A stretch of 22,761 bases of DNA from Cerioporus squamosus (lineage: Eukaryota > Basidiomycota > Agaricomycetes > Polyporales > Polyporaceae): NCBI GenBank assembly GCA_022592435.1, contig JABYQS010000435.1, positions 1 to 22,761 of the forward strand, given 5' to 3'. Below are positions 1 through 9,120 of the stretch, in pieces. Position numbers and translations under genes: made by a program. The notes below the pieces were generated by a model. That model searched no databases. It was not told where the DNA came from and worked only from the letters and a program-made list of their open reading frames with translations. Position 1 is the stretch's first letter. Every line of letters begins with the position of its first letter.

Positions 1-268
1 TCCTCGGTGGTAACGATGGTCGGATGAGGGACGGGGTAGCACATTCGCAGAAGACGTTCGATGGTATCTGCGTCCTCCGTTATGCGACGATCTGCGGCCT
101 ATTCGGGGCATCGGGATCAGAGGGAAGGGTGAACATGCCTTCGAACACGGGAGACGCCTTCCCCAAGATCATCTGGTGAAGGCGGAAGAGGACGTTGTCG
201 GAAGATCGAAGAGCGACGTCCCAGTCCGGGTAATCGAAAGGCGTACGAACTACGTCGTCGGCCATCAT
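1..268 (-). CDS. BTB/POZ domain protein, 3' part outside the window, apparent frameshift
   Basis: The reading starts at the double Met at 263-268 and gives an N-terminal BTB/POZ fold: FDYPDWDVALRSSDN, then FRLHQMILGKASPVFEGM, then FTLPSDPDAPNRPQIV. It resembles the BTB gene at 7531-8615 closely (RSSDNVxFRL, KASPV, GMxTLPSDP), so the two are paralogues in opposite orientation. BTB domains mediate dimerisation and can act as Cullin-3 adaptors or in transcriptional complexes; nothing here shows the partner. After PQIV the frame hits TAA at 80-82. The expected continuation (RITEDADTIERLLRMCYPV) is found one frame over and stays open to the window edge, so one base appears to be missing near 86-87. 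The rest of the gene lies to the left. An upstream exon in 269-474 cannot be excluded. The family is fairly certain; the exact start is not. Confidence 0.75.
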
Positions 269-618
269 GCGCAGGATACTGGCCACAAAATGAGGCAGAT
301 GATCGCATAGGTTAGAGGGAAACCTGCCCTGCTCAAGACCAGCAACAGCGATGTGCTGCGGTAGCTGCAGCAAGCTCTCACGCTCAAATTGGAGCTGCAC
401 GTGGGCCGGTTCATCTCACGACGTAGACGTGATATACACAACTCGTTCTCCCACTCTTTCCAGAGGAGAGCCATATGGATTCGAACCAGCGCTCATGATC
501 TAGATATCTGCGAGAAACCATGAATCAATGTCGTCCTCCCTTCGAGATGAACTTGGATGCCAATACCTAGAATGCGTTTTATGGAATTGTGATGTACGAT
601 TCCCTTACGACGGCATCC
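269..618. other. intergenic spacer between the BTB gene and HAD-1
   Basis: This holds the upstream region of the left BTB gene and the 3' flank of HAD-1, both on the minus strand. A short minus-strand frame at 265-474 shows no recognisable domain. I see no tRNA or repeat here. Confidence 0.5.
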
Positions 619-1673
619 TTAGGAGTCGTACGGAGGCAGTCCCCACTCTTCAGGGACGAACTCTTCAAGCGACTTCAACGTAAGGTCTGCCTGCTCGTCC
701 ACAGACGTCGTCTCCCCGCCCAGAGACAGCAGGTTCGCATCCGGAACCCATACCACTGTCAGATCAACGATCAGCACGTCCGTCAAGACCAATGAACTCA
801 AGATCGCACGCACCGCTCATACCAGCCCTCTTCCCCGCCTGCACGCCCGGGATCCCATCCTCAAACACCAACCCCTTCGCCCTCACCTCCCTCTGCTTCT
901 CGCTCACGTGCCCCTCCTGCACCTCGCCCTGCCCCACATCGAGCTTCAAGAACCGCTCCGCAGCGACGAGGAAGATGTCCGGGTGCGGCTTCCCGCGCCC
1001 CGGCGCGATCAGCCCGTCGTCCGCGCACACGACGCGGCCCTCGAAGCAGTCGAAGAGCGCGCCGAGGTGCGACGACTTGAGCTCGAAGTTGCGCCGCTGC
1101 GAGCCCGTCGCGAGCGCGATGGGCACCCCGTGCGCGTGCAGGTGCTGCACGAGCTTGAGCGCCCCAGGGAGGGGACGCACGGATGGCCAGCGCTGGTCCT
1201 GCAGGCTGCGGCGGGCGTCGAGGTAGTAGTCGATCGTGAAGGAGGGCGGGAGGTCTGGGAAGAAGGAGAGCAGGTGTGCGGCGGCTTCGCGTTCCGCTAT
1301 CGGTTGGTCGGTTGGTCGTCAGCTATGGAACGGGGGCACGTACAGGCGAGGCAAGGATGACACACGTTTGCCCATTAGCCCCGCCTTGATGTCCCATCCC
1401 ATCTCCTTGCCGTAAGGCGCGAGGAGCTCATCTGTGGACGCGCAGATGAGCAGCCGTGTGGGTGATGCGAGTGACGGACGCATCGGTGCATACTCGTCAC
1501 GTCCGTGTATACACGCTCCGAGTCGATAAGCAGCCCTGTCCGATTGTGGTCAGCGATCTCAGTGATCCTCTGCACGGAAATCACAGTGTACCGCGGGGGT
1601 GCGGCGTGGGGCACTCACCGTCCATGTCGAAGATCACATACTCGATCTTCGGTCTCTGAGCAGTTTGCGCCAT
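619..1673 (-). CDS. HAD-superfamily phosphatase, pseudouridine-5'-phosphatase/GS1-like (HAD-IA)
   Basis: Five exons: 1673-1619, 1535-1494, 1431-1366, 1296-814 and 755-619. They join in frame to 260 residues, all with GT-AG introns. All four HAD motifs are present: motif I DMDGLLIDSE with nucleophile Asp16 and acid/base Asp18; motif II ATGS (Thr118 or Ser120); motif III GKPHPD with Lys157; motif IV VFEDGIPG with Glu200 and Asp201. The order and the LLIDSE-VYT stretch match the HDHD1/GS1-like group, known as small phosphatases that act on pseudouridine-5'-phosphate or similar sugar phosphates. The substrate here is inferred. A charged insertion (about residues 172-195) precedes motif IV. The first intron interrupts the catalytic motif itself, after the Gly codon's first base. 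Most likely cytosolic: no signal peptide or membrane segment. The start is set by the only Met upstream of motif I. The neighbours give no functional hint. Confidence 0.9.
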
Positions 1674-2590
1674 CTATGAGGTATCTGGAAGGGTATGAGA
1701 GAGAGGTATACGCGCGATGGGAGGTTTGGGCAGCTCGTAGCCGGTAGTCAAGAGTAAGTAGCAGGCCAACGAGTGGGACCCTTGAAAGCGCCCATACTGA
1801 TCCAAGCACCGCCACCGTAGCCGATCAGAAACATACTGTACTCCGTGGCTGTCCGGGTCCCGTTCTGTCCGGGAACCACCGGCATGTCGACAGCCCAGGT
1901 GGCAGGTTATGTAAGGCTTGTAAAATGTTGACATCCCAGCCACAGTATCGCAGATGCCACTAGCATGCCCTTACTGAGAACTGACCTCTGGGGAGCGTGC
2001 GATCGGTTCATGCGACAGGTCGTGGGGCCAGAACCATGCCTGAAAGGCGACGTAAGTTCGGACAACTTGAAGGAAATTCCATGGCAGGACCCCGTTACAC
2101 AAACACAAAGTTTCAGCAAATCATTCAGCAGGCCTCCTTTCTCCAGTCGCCTGTCAGCAGTGGATGATCCTTCGCCCTTGTTGCAAGAGCACAATTGTTA
2201 TGTGCAGCTGACGAGCCCCGGAGGAGAACACGAGCTGGGGTGACGACAAAGCAAGAACGCAGAAAACCCCAATAAGGACAAGGACACACGCTGATGTCGT
2301 GGCCGTGGTCCCCCGCGGGACTCGACACGCGTCGAAAACGCGGCCGTCTCGCCCGTCTGCACGCGCAAGATTGAGTGAGACGGAGATTAGAAGATAGAAG
2401 ACCCTCCCCCTAGCTCGTCCGTTTATTGCATGCAGCACACTAGAGGCCACTAGGCTCCTAGTGAATGAATCCAGATCAAATTCAGCAATAATCCCCACCC
2501 CGATCGACCGTAACCTCCGTCGTCCGAAGTCCGAACTAGTCTCCATGCTCGTCACCTTCTGGCTCGCCACGCCTCAGCCACGCCCGGCCA

Positions 2591-2644
2591 GTTAAATTAA
2601 CACTGACGTCGACGTCGGCCGGCCCTTGGCAATGGCATGCATGC
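2591..2644. repeat. cluster of four short perfect palindromes
   Basis: Within 54 bases lie GTTAAATTAAC (2591-2601), GACGTCGACGTC (2605-2616), GGCCGGCC (2617-2624) and GCATGCATGC (2635-2644). The second is preceded by T and so contains TGACGTC, which resembles an ATF/CREB-type bZIP site. A regulatory role is inference. Confidence 0.5.
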
Positions 2645-3048
2645 ACGTTCACCCCCGTGTGCCACGCCGATTGCACTCACCCTGAACTCGAACCTCCAAA
2701 CCTTGTTCACAAACCCTTTTGTCATCGTCAACGTCCTGCGACCTGCCGGAGGAGTGCCGACCGCACTGGCCCCTGATAAGAACCACTGCGCATGCGTATT
2801 ATGCTAGTTGCCCAAGCTCACTCGTCCTGTGGGGGAACATGCATCGATCACTTTATGTGCTCTAAGGTAGGTCGTGACCGCGTAACTCCGGGTATATACA
2901 CAGGAGATGAGCCTTAAAAAAATTGACGAAGAAGAAGGAAAAATGCAGAACACGACATCGACGTGACATGACAGAAAGGACAAAGTGGCGGCCGCCGGAC
3001 CTGAGCCAACGTTAACGCCGCCACGCCACGCCACGCCTCTTGGGTCTT

Positions 3049-3064
3049 GGCCGCGGCCGCGGCC
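3049..3064. repeat. 16-bp GC-only palindrome
   Basis: GGCCGCGGCCGCGGCC is its own reverse complement and lies in a CpG-rich patch (about 2985-3075). Just upstream, the sequence gccac is repeated three times (about 3019-3035). Function unknown. Confidence 0.5.
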
Positions 3065-3395
3065 GTACGCGCACCGAACTGCGAATTCGAACGCGAGAGA
3101 CTGGCCATAGGGCAGGACAAGAGGGGAAAACCGCGGCCCCACGAGGAGACGAGCACACGCCGACAGGGTGACCGTGTGAGGGAATGTGGGCATAGAAATG
3201 TGGAAAGACGACCGTGGAGGTAAGTACCGTCGGTGTAAGATGTAGCTACCGATGTAAGGTGGTGAGACCGGGGACATAGACGTGAGCGATGGCGATGATG
3301 CAGCGAGATGATGCGACGACGGCCAGTGTGGACATGCGGGGTCCGTGATAGAGATGCGTCTATGTATAAGCTGGGGTGCTAAAGGTAGGTGTGGT

Positions 3396-3422
3396 GGGGG
3401 GTGGGGTGTTGGGGGCGTAGGG
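3396..3422 (+). other. G-quadruplex motif downstream of the glutaredoxin-like gene
   Basis: The plus strand has G-runs of 6, 4, 5 and 3 (3396-3401, 3403-3406, 3411-3415, 3420-3422) with loops of 1, 4 and 4 bases. This fits the G3+N1-7 pattern. It lies on the template strand of the minus-strand gene, about 330 bases past its stop codon. Confidence 0.6.
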
Positions 3423-3753
3423 TGATGAGAGAGGTCGAGCACGTAGTATGTGGACTCTATCCACGCGCGGTAAACATATATGTAAGAAAGATGGGTAGGT
3501 AGGTATTAGTACACTGGACCTCTATACCACAGAGCCGTCGATGTCCGATCCATCTTGCGGGCCGACGAGCCATCCGCTGGACCCGGCAGCGAGCACTTCG
3601 CAGCGAGCCGGGATGAGAAGACTGGGAGGTCGCCCACAGTCCCAAGACGACGCGTATGTACAGCCTGCCGATGCCGCGCGGGCATGGGCAGGAAGAGGGG
3701 GACGCCCTGGACGCCGACCGGTGTGGCGGCGAGAGCGATAAGGAGAAGAGCGA

Positions 3754-4815
3754 CTACAGCTTCTTCGCCTTCTTCTTCCGTGCGCCGTCGACGACTGCGC
3801 CGGCCTCTGTGATCGCTTTCTGGAGCTCGCCCTTCGTGGCGAGATACTTAATATCCTTGGGGTGGCCCACCGTGCGTCCGCCGACGAGCAGGATGGGAAG
3901 CTCGTCTGTTGACGTCAGACGGAAGAGAAGAGGCGTGAGGACGTTCTCGTCCGCTGGTATGAATGCATTAGCACGGTTATAGCCAAAGTTATGGGTGTGG
4001 GGAAGCCGCGTGGGAAAGGACCAACTCACGTCTTCGGTCGACGTCGACGATCGTCGGTGCGGGACGAAGGTAAAGTGACTCGAGGATTTGTTTGATTTCG
4101 CGCGACACAGGGGAGTGGACCTGCGCAATTATTGTTAGCGTCTCGGCCACAGACGCGCTCGCGTCCCGTGGACACCGTACTCTGCACCCGACCTCCGGCA
4201 AACAATGGTTGCCTTTGCGGTTGAGCGATTGCTTAAGGGGACTGGCCCTCATGCAGGTCCGCCGGGAAAGCAATAACCCATGCCATCGCCACCGAGTGCA
4301 GGATTACGGACACGTCAGGGAGGACTGGCGAAACGGGCACAACGCACCTTGGAATAGAGCATGACGGGATTCCGTGCCCATACGTCGTCCATGACGGCCT
4401 GCAACTCCTCCTCTGCATGCGGGCCACGCGTATCGAAGTCAAGGACGAGCTGGGGATCGAGCGGCTGTGAGGGGTCGATGGTGGAGGGGATCATGTTCTG
4501 TGGCAAGCTCGCGATGAAGCTCGACACGGCGGCGAGCTCCTGCGTCTGGTTGAGCGAGATCTGTGGCCGCGCATTCGCTGGGTTCGACGTCGTGTTCGGT
4601 TTCCGATGCCTGAGGGCGGCGAGGCGGAAGGCCTCCGGTGTCCAGCGAGATGCGCGGGATGCGTCGTCGGCACGGGCCTTGTCCACGTCCAGGAAGGATA
4701 TGGGGCGGAGGGCGGGCTGGGAGACGAAGACGACATAGAGGGAGACAACGATGAGGACGAAGAGGGCGAGGAAGGTGGTGCGGTACCAGTAGGCCCGGGG
4801 CTTGCGGGCGGTCAT
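3754..4815 (-). CDS. membrane-anchored glutaredoxin-like protein lacking the active-site cysteine
   Basis: Exons 4815-4348, 4120-4030 and 3953-3754 join in frame to 252 residues. A short basic N-terminus (RKPRAYWYR) is followed by one membrane segment (about 13-31), a disordered linker rich in Ser/Asn/Pro, and a C-terminal glutaredoxin fold (about 135-240). This layout matches the fungal Grx6/Grx7 type, which sits in the early secretory pathway with its domain in the lumen. The fold markers are VMLYSK before the active site, the cis-Pro region DELPILLVGG, and VGHPKDI where GSH-binding glutaredoxins carry a GG/DD-type motif. The active-site segment, normally CPYS or CGFS, reads SPVS: Ser159 stands where the catalytic Cys should be, and the protein contains no Cys at all. 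Thiol-disulfide exchange is therefore unlikely; a binding or scaffold role is inferred. The start is the Met before the membrane segment. Acceptors and phases fit exactly, so the Cys loss is not a splicing artefact. Confidence 0.8.
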
Positions 4816-4916
4816 GGGCCAGGCGGCGATGTTTGGGATGGGGTGAGCGGGGGAGAGTCGAGGGCGACATGGTGCATGTCGGGGAAGCGCGCCGAGAAGG
4901 TGCGGCGGTGGGACAT
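4812..4916 (-). other. upstream ORF overlapping the start codon of the glutaredoxin-like gene
   Basis: A 34-codon frame begins with MSHRRTFSARFPDMHH and ends in a TGA that shares three bases with the main ATG (ATGA overlap, 4812-4815). This could allow termination-reinitiation control of the main frame. Alternatively it is an N-terminal exon joined through a weak GTCGCC donor to the AG before PRAYWY, which would keep frame; I consider that less likely. Confidence 0.4.
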
Positions 4917-6461
4917 GGCTGGGGCGGGGACCTGATATAAGAAAGAAACAAAGGAGTGGAAGAGGCGTGCCCGAGTCCGAGATGGCGGTCGAGGAACAAC
5001 TGTTGGCACATCCCACAATCCACCGCCCTTTTCCGGCAATTTCACTTATCAGCACAGGCGCCCGCAAACAACCGCCATATCAGGCTATCATTGACATCAT
5101 TTTGGCACAATCTGTCTCTTAGCGCCCCGGAGAGCTGTCCAGAACCCGCCACCGTGCTCGCTGCACGCCCAGCGAAGCCCGGCCGTCTTGTCACCTCCAC
5201 CGTCGCCGGCATTGTACCACGTCCGGACTGCTCTTCCGTGCATGCAGGCTGCCACCAGCAGCGCGCAGGGACGATCTGCTCCTCCCGAATCCTGTCCGCT
5301 CACTTTTAGATGTTGAGAGTCTCCTCGTCCTCCGCGTGTCTTCGGCAGTAGAGCCTCAACCTTCTTCTTTCCTTCTGCACTAGTGCTCGAGCAATAAGCC
5401 TCCCCGACGAAGGCGGGGCACGTCTTCTGGAGATGCGACCGCAACGTTCTCGCCCTTCTCTCCTTCATCTGCCAGCGCAATTCCGTTTCCGAAGCGAACC
5501 CTGCACCGCACGCAAGCTACTTTGACGCAACATGCTGTTTAGCAGTCGTCTTGTCGGTTCCTCCGTCAGCTCTGCAGCCTCTTCGCCTCGTCCTCCGCGC
5601 GATCTACAGGGCCGCCCAGGTCGTATCGTCCCACCTTGCGCGATTGAGGGACAAGGCCCCGATAAGACCCGTATAGAACCTCAGTCAGCCCGCACGTGTG
5701 GATGGATGTTCGAGAAGTGGTGTTCCCATCTTCCCTCTGCATCCTTCTCTCAACTAGCGCGATCCAACTGTATGGCACTGTACAATTCCCTGTCAAAGGA
5801 CGGCCATCTTACACGCCGACCTCGTGCGCGCTGTTCCCTGCTGTTCGTCGCCATCCGCTCCAGTGCCTATGTCAAGGCCACGGCAGTGAGCTCGCCCAGA
5901 CGGAACTTCGAACGCCTGGCAAGGCGCCCAGGATCGTAGGCATTCCCGGCTCTGAACTTACCCAGAAATGACCACTATCTTCCACTCAATGATAGGCCTG
6001 CTTGCGAGTCTACTCTGGACCGCTCACTCACAATGAAGCCACACGCGTAGAACACGCGTCCGTTGAATGCGCCGTACACTACCTTCTTGACCGTGAGTTC
6101 GAGATTTACTTTTTCCACCGTTCAGTCCCGCCACATCTCGTGCCGTGCAGTGCCCATCTGAGGGTATCCATACGCCCTTGTACCTGCCATTCCAGTTTCT
6201 CTCGCCGCCACAGCTCGTCCCGCGCTATAGACGTGCGTGCAGCGCCTCGCCCGACGTCTGTCTGCGATGCGCCCTCGATGTCTTTCCGTGATAGGGTTTT
6301 AGCTGTCCGGTTCCCAGACGCGGTACGGCAGCGAAGCACAGACTGACGGTTGCGCTGGCGTAGGGGCGCGCTGTCGGCACTTCGTGAGCACGTAAACGCG
6401 CGCGGGATCAGTCCTATCACATCGACTGGAGGAGCTTGCGACGTTAACTGCTCTGAGCAGG
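4917..6461. other. gene-poor stretch upstream of the glutaredoxin-like gene
   Basis: This contains the promoter and 5' leader of the minus-strand glutaredoxin-like gene. Frames at 5532-5939 (plus) and 5097-5480 (minus) show no domain, no consistent codon bias and no supporting splice pattern. I recognise nothing else. Confidence 0.4.
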
Positions 6462-7265
6462 GTGCACACGTCTTCGCATCTTGTTCCGATGACTCATGAT
6501 GATGCTGATGTCCTTTCGTGCGACCAGCCTCAGGGGTGCAGGGGAGAGGATGGCCATCCAACCGCGCCCTCGCTCCTTGTGATGAGAATGAAGACACGAA
6601 TGCACGCCTGTCCCTATCTGCCGTTGATGCTTGATGCGTGCTTAAGCCCCCTCCTTGCGCCGGGCCCATGTACAAGCTCGAGGACGTCCGCCACCATCCC
6701 TATACGTCCTGCGTGAGTCCCTCGCGCCAGCATATTAACCTTTCCCTGCTGACAACAATACTTGCATGCAGGGACATCCCACCACGGCGATCCCATGATC
6801 AGTGAGTGTCAGTAAACGGTCGACTTGTGGTTTGTTGAGATGTTGTTTGTGCTGCTGGTGCCAGTGAGCGCCTTCCCCTTTCCCCGCAGTCGATCACATC
6901 CGCTCGAGTCTGACGTCGCCACATATCCACAGGCATTGTCGTCAAGCACTGTCGTGTTGTCGAGAGTCGATCGTCGATCGTACAAGGTAGCAACCCCCCT
7001 AGTCCTGGGCGGCCGACCGCAGGAGGTGAGTACCTCGAAGCCATGTTCTCCCTCGGGGAACACAGCCAGAACTCCTGCTGAAGTGGACAATATAGTAATG
7101 CTCGTCGTGCTTTGGTCTACGTTCCGTTCTGCCGGCCGTGAATCCTGGTGATTCTCGCTGATAGATCCTACATCCTATTGTAGGTTATATTCACCCGGCA
7201 TCTTCTCCATCCCCTCCGCTCAGGAGGCAAGAGCATACCGCGAGGAAGTGCACGAGCTAAACGGA
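6462..7265 (+). other. unassigned stretch with a series of good splice signals (possible small multi-exon gene or remnant)
   Basis: A textbook intron is visible at 6713-6771: GTGAGT donor, CTGAC at 6749-6753, acceptor TGCATGCAG. A second candidate is 6802-6889, with donor GTGAGT and a strong pyrimidine tract before CCCCGCAG. A third GTGAGT donor is at 7026. Removing the first two introns leaves one open frame from about 6462 to 7025 that includes SRVDRRSYKVATPLVLGG. Downstream, another open stretch reads GIFSIPSAQEARAYREEV and ends at a TAA near 7263. I cannot link all parts in one frame and recognise no family, so no product is proposed. Confidence 0.25.
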
Positions 7266-7530
7266 GCTGATTAACCGCTAGCCAATTCGACTGCGCCCCT
7301 GCCCAATATGAGCACCTGCTGCACATGTGGCCAACGCTGGATCAAGGACAGTACTTTCCAGCGCGTGCATGTCGCGTGAGCCACTACGAGCGTATCATCC
7401 ACAGATCTACTGCCCCGTGTTGCGATGGAAGCATCACCGTGTCGTACGTCCTGCTGCAGCACATCCTTTGTTACTTACCGCAGCACAGGATGCAGCTATC
7501 ATAGGTTTCCGGCTGCCCGCTACTCTCATC

Positions 7531-8615
7531 ATGTCCTCCCAGTCCGCCGCCACCAACTCTCCCCCGCGCCCCCTTCGACGACGACGATGCGGACATCGTC
7601 TTTCGATCGTCCGACAACGTCGACTTCCGCCTCTACAAGGTCATCGTAGCCAAGGCTTCCCCCGTCATGCGCGGCATGCTCACTCTCCCCTCCGACCCTT
7701 CCGCCGATGCCGCCACGCCTCCGGTTGTGCGACTGACGGAGACAGCGCGGACTCTCGAGCACGTCTTCCGGCTCTGCTCCCCCGTCGAGCACCCGGTCAT
7801 CACCACTGTCGAGGACGTCCACGCCGTCCTCGAGGCTGCGCGCAAGTACGAGATGGCGGCAGTCACTGCCAACCTCCGCTGGATCACCAAGCAGATCCTG
7901 CCGAAGAAGCCGTTGCGCATGTACGCCATCGCGTACATGCTCGAGTTGGAGGACGTCGCGCGTGAGGCGGCCGAGCTACTCCTCGACGAACCGTCGTTCC
8001 ACATTCCCTCTGCACCTCCTCCGGAGTTCCAGATCCTCCCATCTCTCGCCATCTACGCTGTCCACATGTATCGTCAGAAGTGCGTGGAGGCTGCGCTGCG
8101 CGTGCTGGAGGACCACCATTGGGTTCTGAACGGAGACCACGAACGCGCCCGCCTAGCTACCAGCTTGGGGGTTCCTAGTCGTGCATGGTGTTGGATAGAT
8201 CAAGGGAATGACGGCCACAGAGGGAGCTGCTTGCCGAGTTCAACATTGCTCCCGTGGACTTCCGACTCCAAAGGCAAAGGAAAGCAGATGACTACCTCGT
8301 ATTACGCACGACGGTGGTGGGTCTCCCATGTCAACTCCATTAAACTGGCCTTGATGTCGCGACCTTCGGGACGAACAGTTCGGACACATCTTTCTGATCC
8401 TTTCAACTCTGAGATTCTCATCGAGGCGATGTCCTGCTCACGCTGTATGCCGAAGGTGTACGCCGACCTCACCCTCTTCGACACTCTGCTGGCCGCCAAG
8501 GTGGACGTCGCTGTCGGTGAGGTGAGTCCTGTAGTCACGTTCGTGTTACGCGCCGTATGCTGACCGTATCCCCATGCGACAGATGAGATTCGACTTGCCG
8601 TCCGCCAGGCCCTGA
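7531..8615 (+). CDS. BTB/POZ domain protein (paralogue of the left-edge gene), apparent frameshift near the start
   Basis: The start ATG at 7531 opens MSSQSAATNS. The BTB fold then reads FDDDDADIVFRSSDN, FRLYKVIVAKASPVMRGM, LTLPSDP and VVRLTETARTLEHVFRLC, followed by the helical KYEMAAVTANL region typical of these short fungal BTB proteins. Near the C-terminus a CSRC pair (MSCSRCMPK) and LFDTLLAAKVDVAV match the usual family ending. The ATG and the BTB fold lie in different frames: one extra C in the run at 7561-7565 accounts for it, and no intron fits. With that corrected, an intron with donor GTGAGT at 8522 and acceptor AG at 8581-8582 gives a short last exon ending at 8615, about 340 residues. 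A GTGAGG donor at 8517 would instead extend the frame to 8830, but that tail is low-complexity. Partner and pathway unknown. Confidence 0.75.
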
Positions 8616-9120
8616 GGTCATGGACAGCGATGTATCCTAACGCCGGCGAGGGATCCCCTGTCCAGCCTGGCGTTGGGCATACATCTCCTCCCCAGTACTC
8701 ATTCGTTTTGGACACGGTCTCCGTATCGTCTTCCGCGAACATCTCAATCGAACACCTGGTACATAGATTTTCGATACTCGCACATCCGGCGTCGCTTACT
8801 TACATTCGCATACGCAACTCGACTCCCTGACAGTGTATATCCATCTCAAACCTGGTCTCACCGCATATGCATAGTATCAGGGCAGTTTATCAAACGTATG
8901 AACCCAGTACATATCCTGTAAGTCCATGACTGCGGCGGTCCGTAATGCTCGCGCGGATGCCATCGGTATGTAACAATAGGGAGATTATTGTATGTAGGAC
9001 ACGCGTGTCGACTTTACAGTCAAATCACACTCGAGCATATACTTTGCCCATTCGCTGATGAACATGCCGCTCCGAGTCTCGTGGATTTCCGACAGATATA
9101 ATATGCCCGGAGGGCGGTAA
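8616..9120. other. convergent intergenic region between the BTB gene and NmrA copy 1
   Basis: This is the shared 3' flank of two converging genes. It contains a small inverted repeat, ACAATA (8973-8978) and TATTGT (8986-8991), with a 7-base loop. No gene is supported, apart from the alternative BTB tail exon (8583-8830). Confidence 0.45.

Larger units (their letters stand above)
1674..3753. other. 2.1-kb gene-poor stretch: HAD-1 upstream region and 3' flank of the glutaredoxin-like gene
   Basis: I find no gene here that I can support. Minus-strand frames at 2804-3442 and 2914-3156 stay open but are repetitive in Pro/Ser/His and match no family; they look like composition effects in a C/T-rich transcript flank. 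Notable elements are a palindrome cluster at 2591-2644, a GC-only 16-bp palindrome at 3049-3064, a G-quadruplex motif at 3396-3422 and the palindrome ACATATATGT at 3475-3484. Confidence 0.5.

Noticed and set aside
430..500. tRNA-like T-loop on the minus strand (TGGTTCGAATCC)
   Set aside because: The flanking bases form at most three T-stem pairs, and no matching acceptor stem or D-arm is found.
2804..3442. 212-residue minus-strand frame
   Set aside because: Pro/Ser/His-rich, no domain, and it sits in a C-rich transcript flank; open by composition.
3754..3786. Dilysine-like C-terminus (KAKKL) of the glutaredoxin-like protein as a COPI retrieval signal
   Set aside because: The basic N-terminus before the single membrane segment predicts a lumenal C-terminus, where such a signal cannot be read.
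5532..5939. 135-residue plus-strand frame starting MLFSSRLVGSS
   Set aside because: The start hints at a targeting peptide, but the rest shows no domain or coding bias, and no splice pattern extends it.
8583..8830. Extra last exon of the plus-strand BTB gene
   Set aside because: It needs the weaker GTGAGG donor, and the added tail is low-complexity with codon use unlike the rest of the gene; kept only as an alternative.
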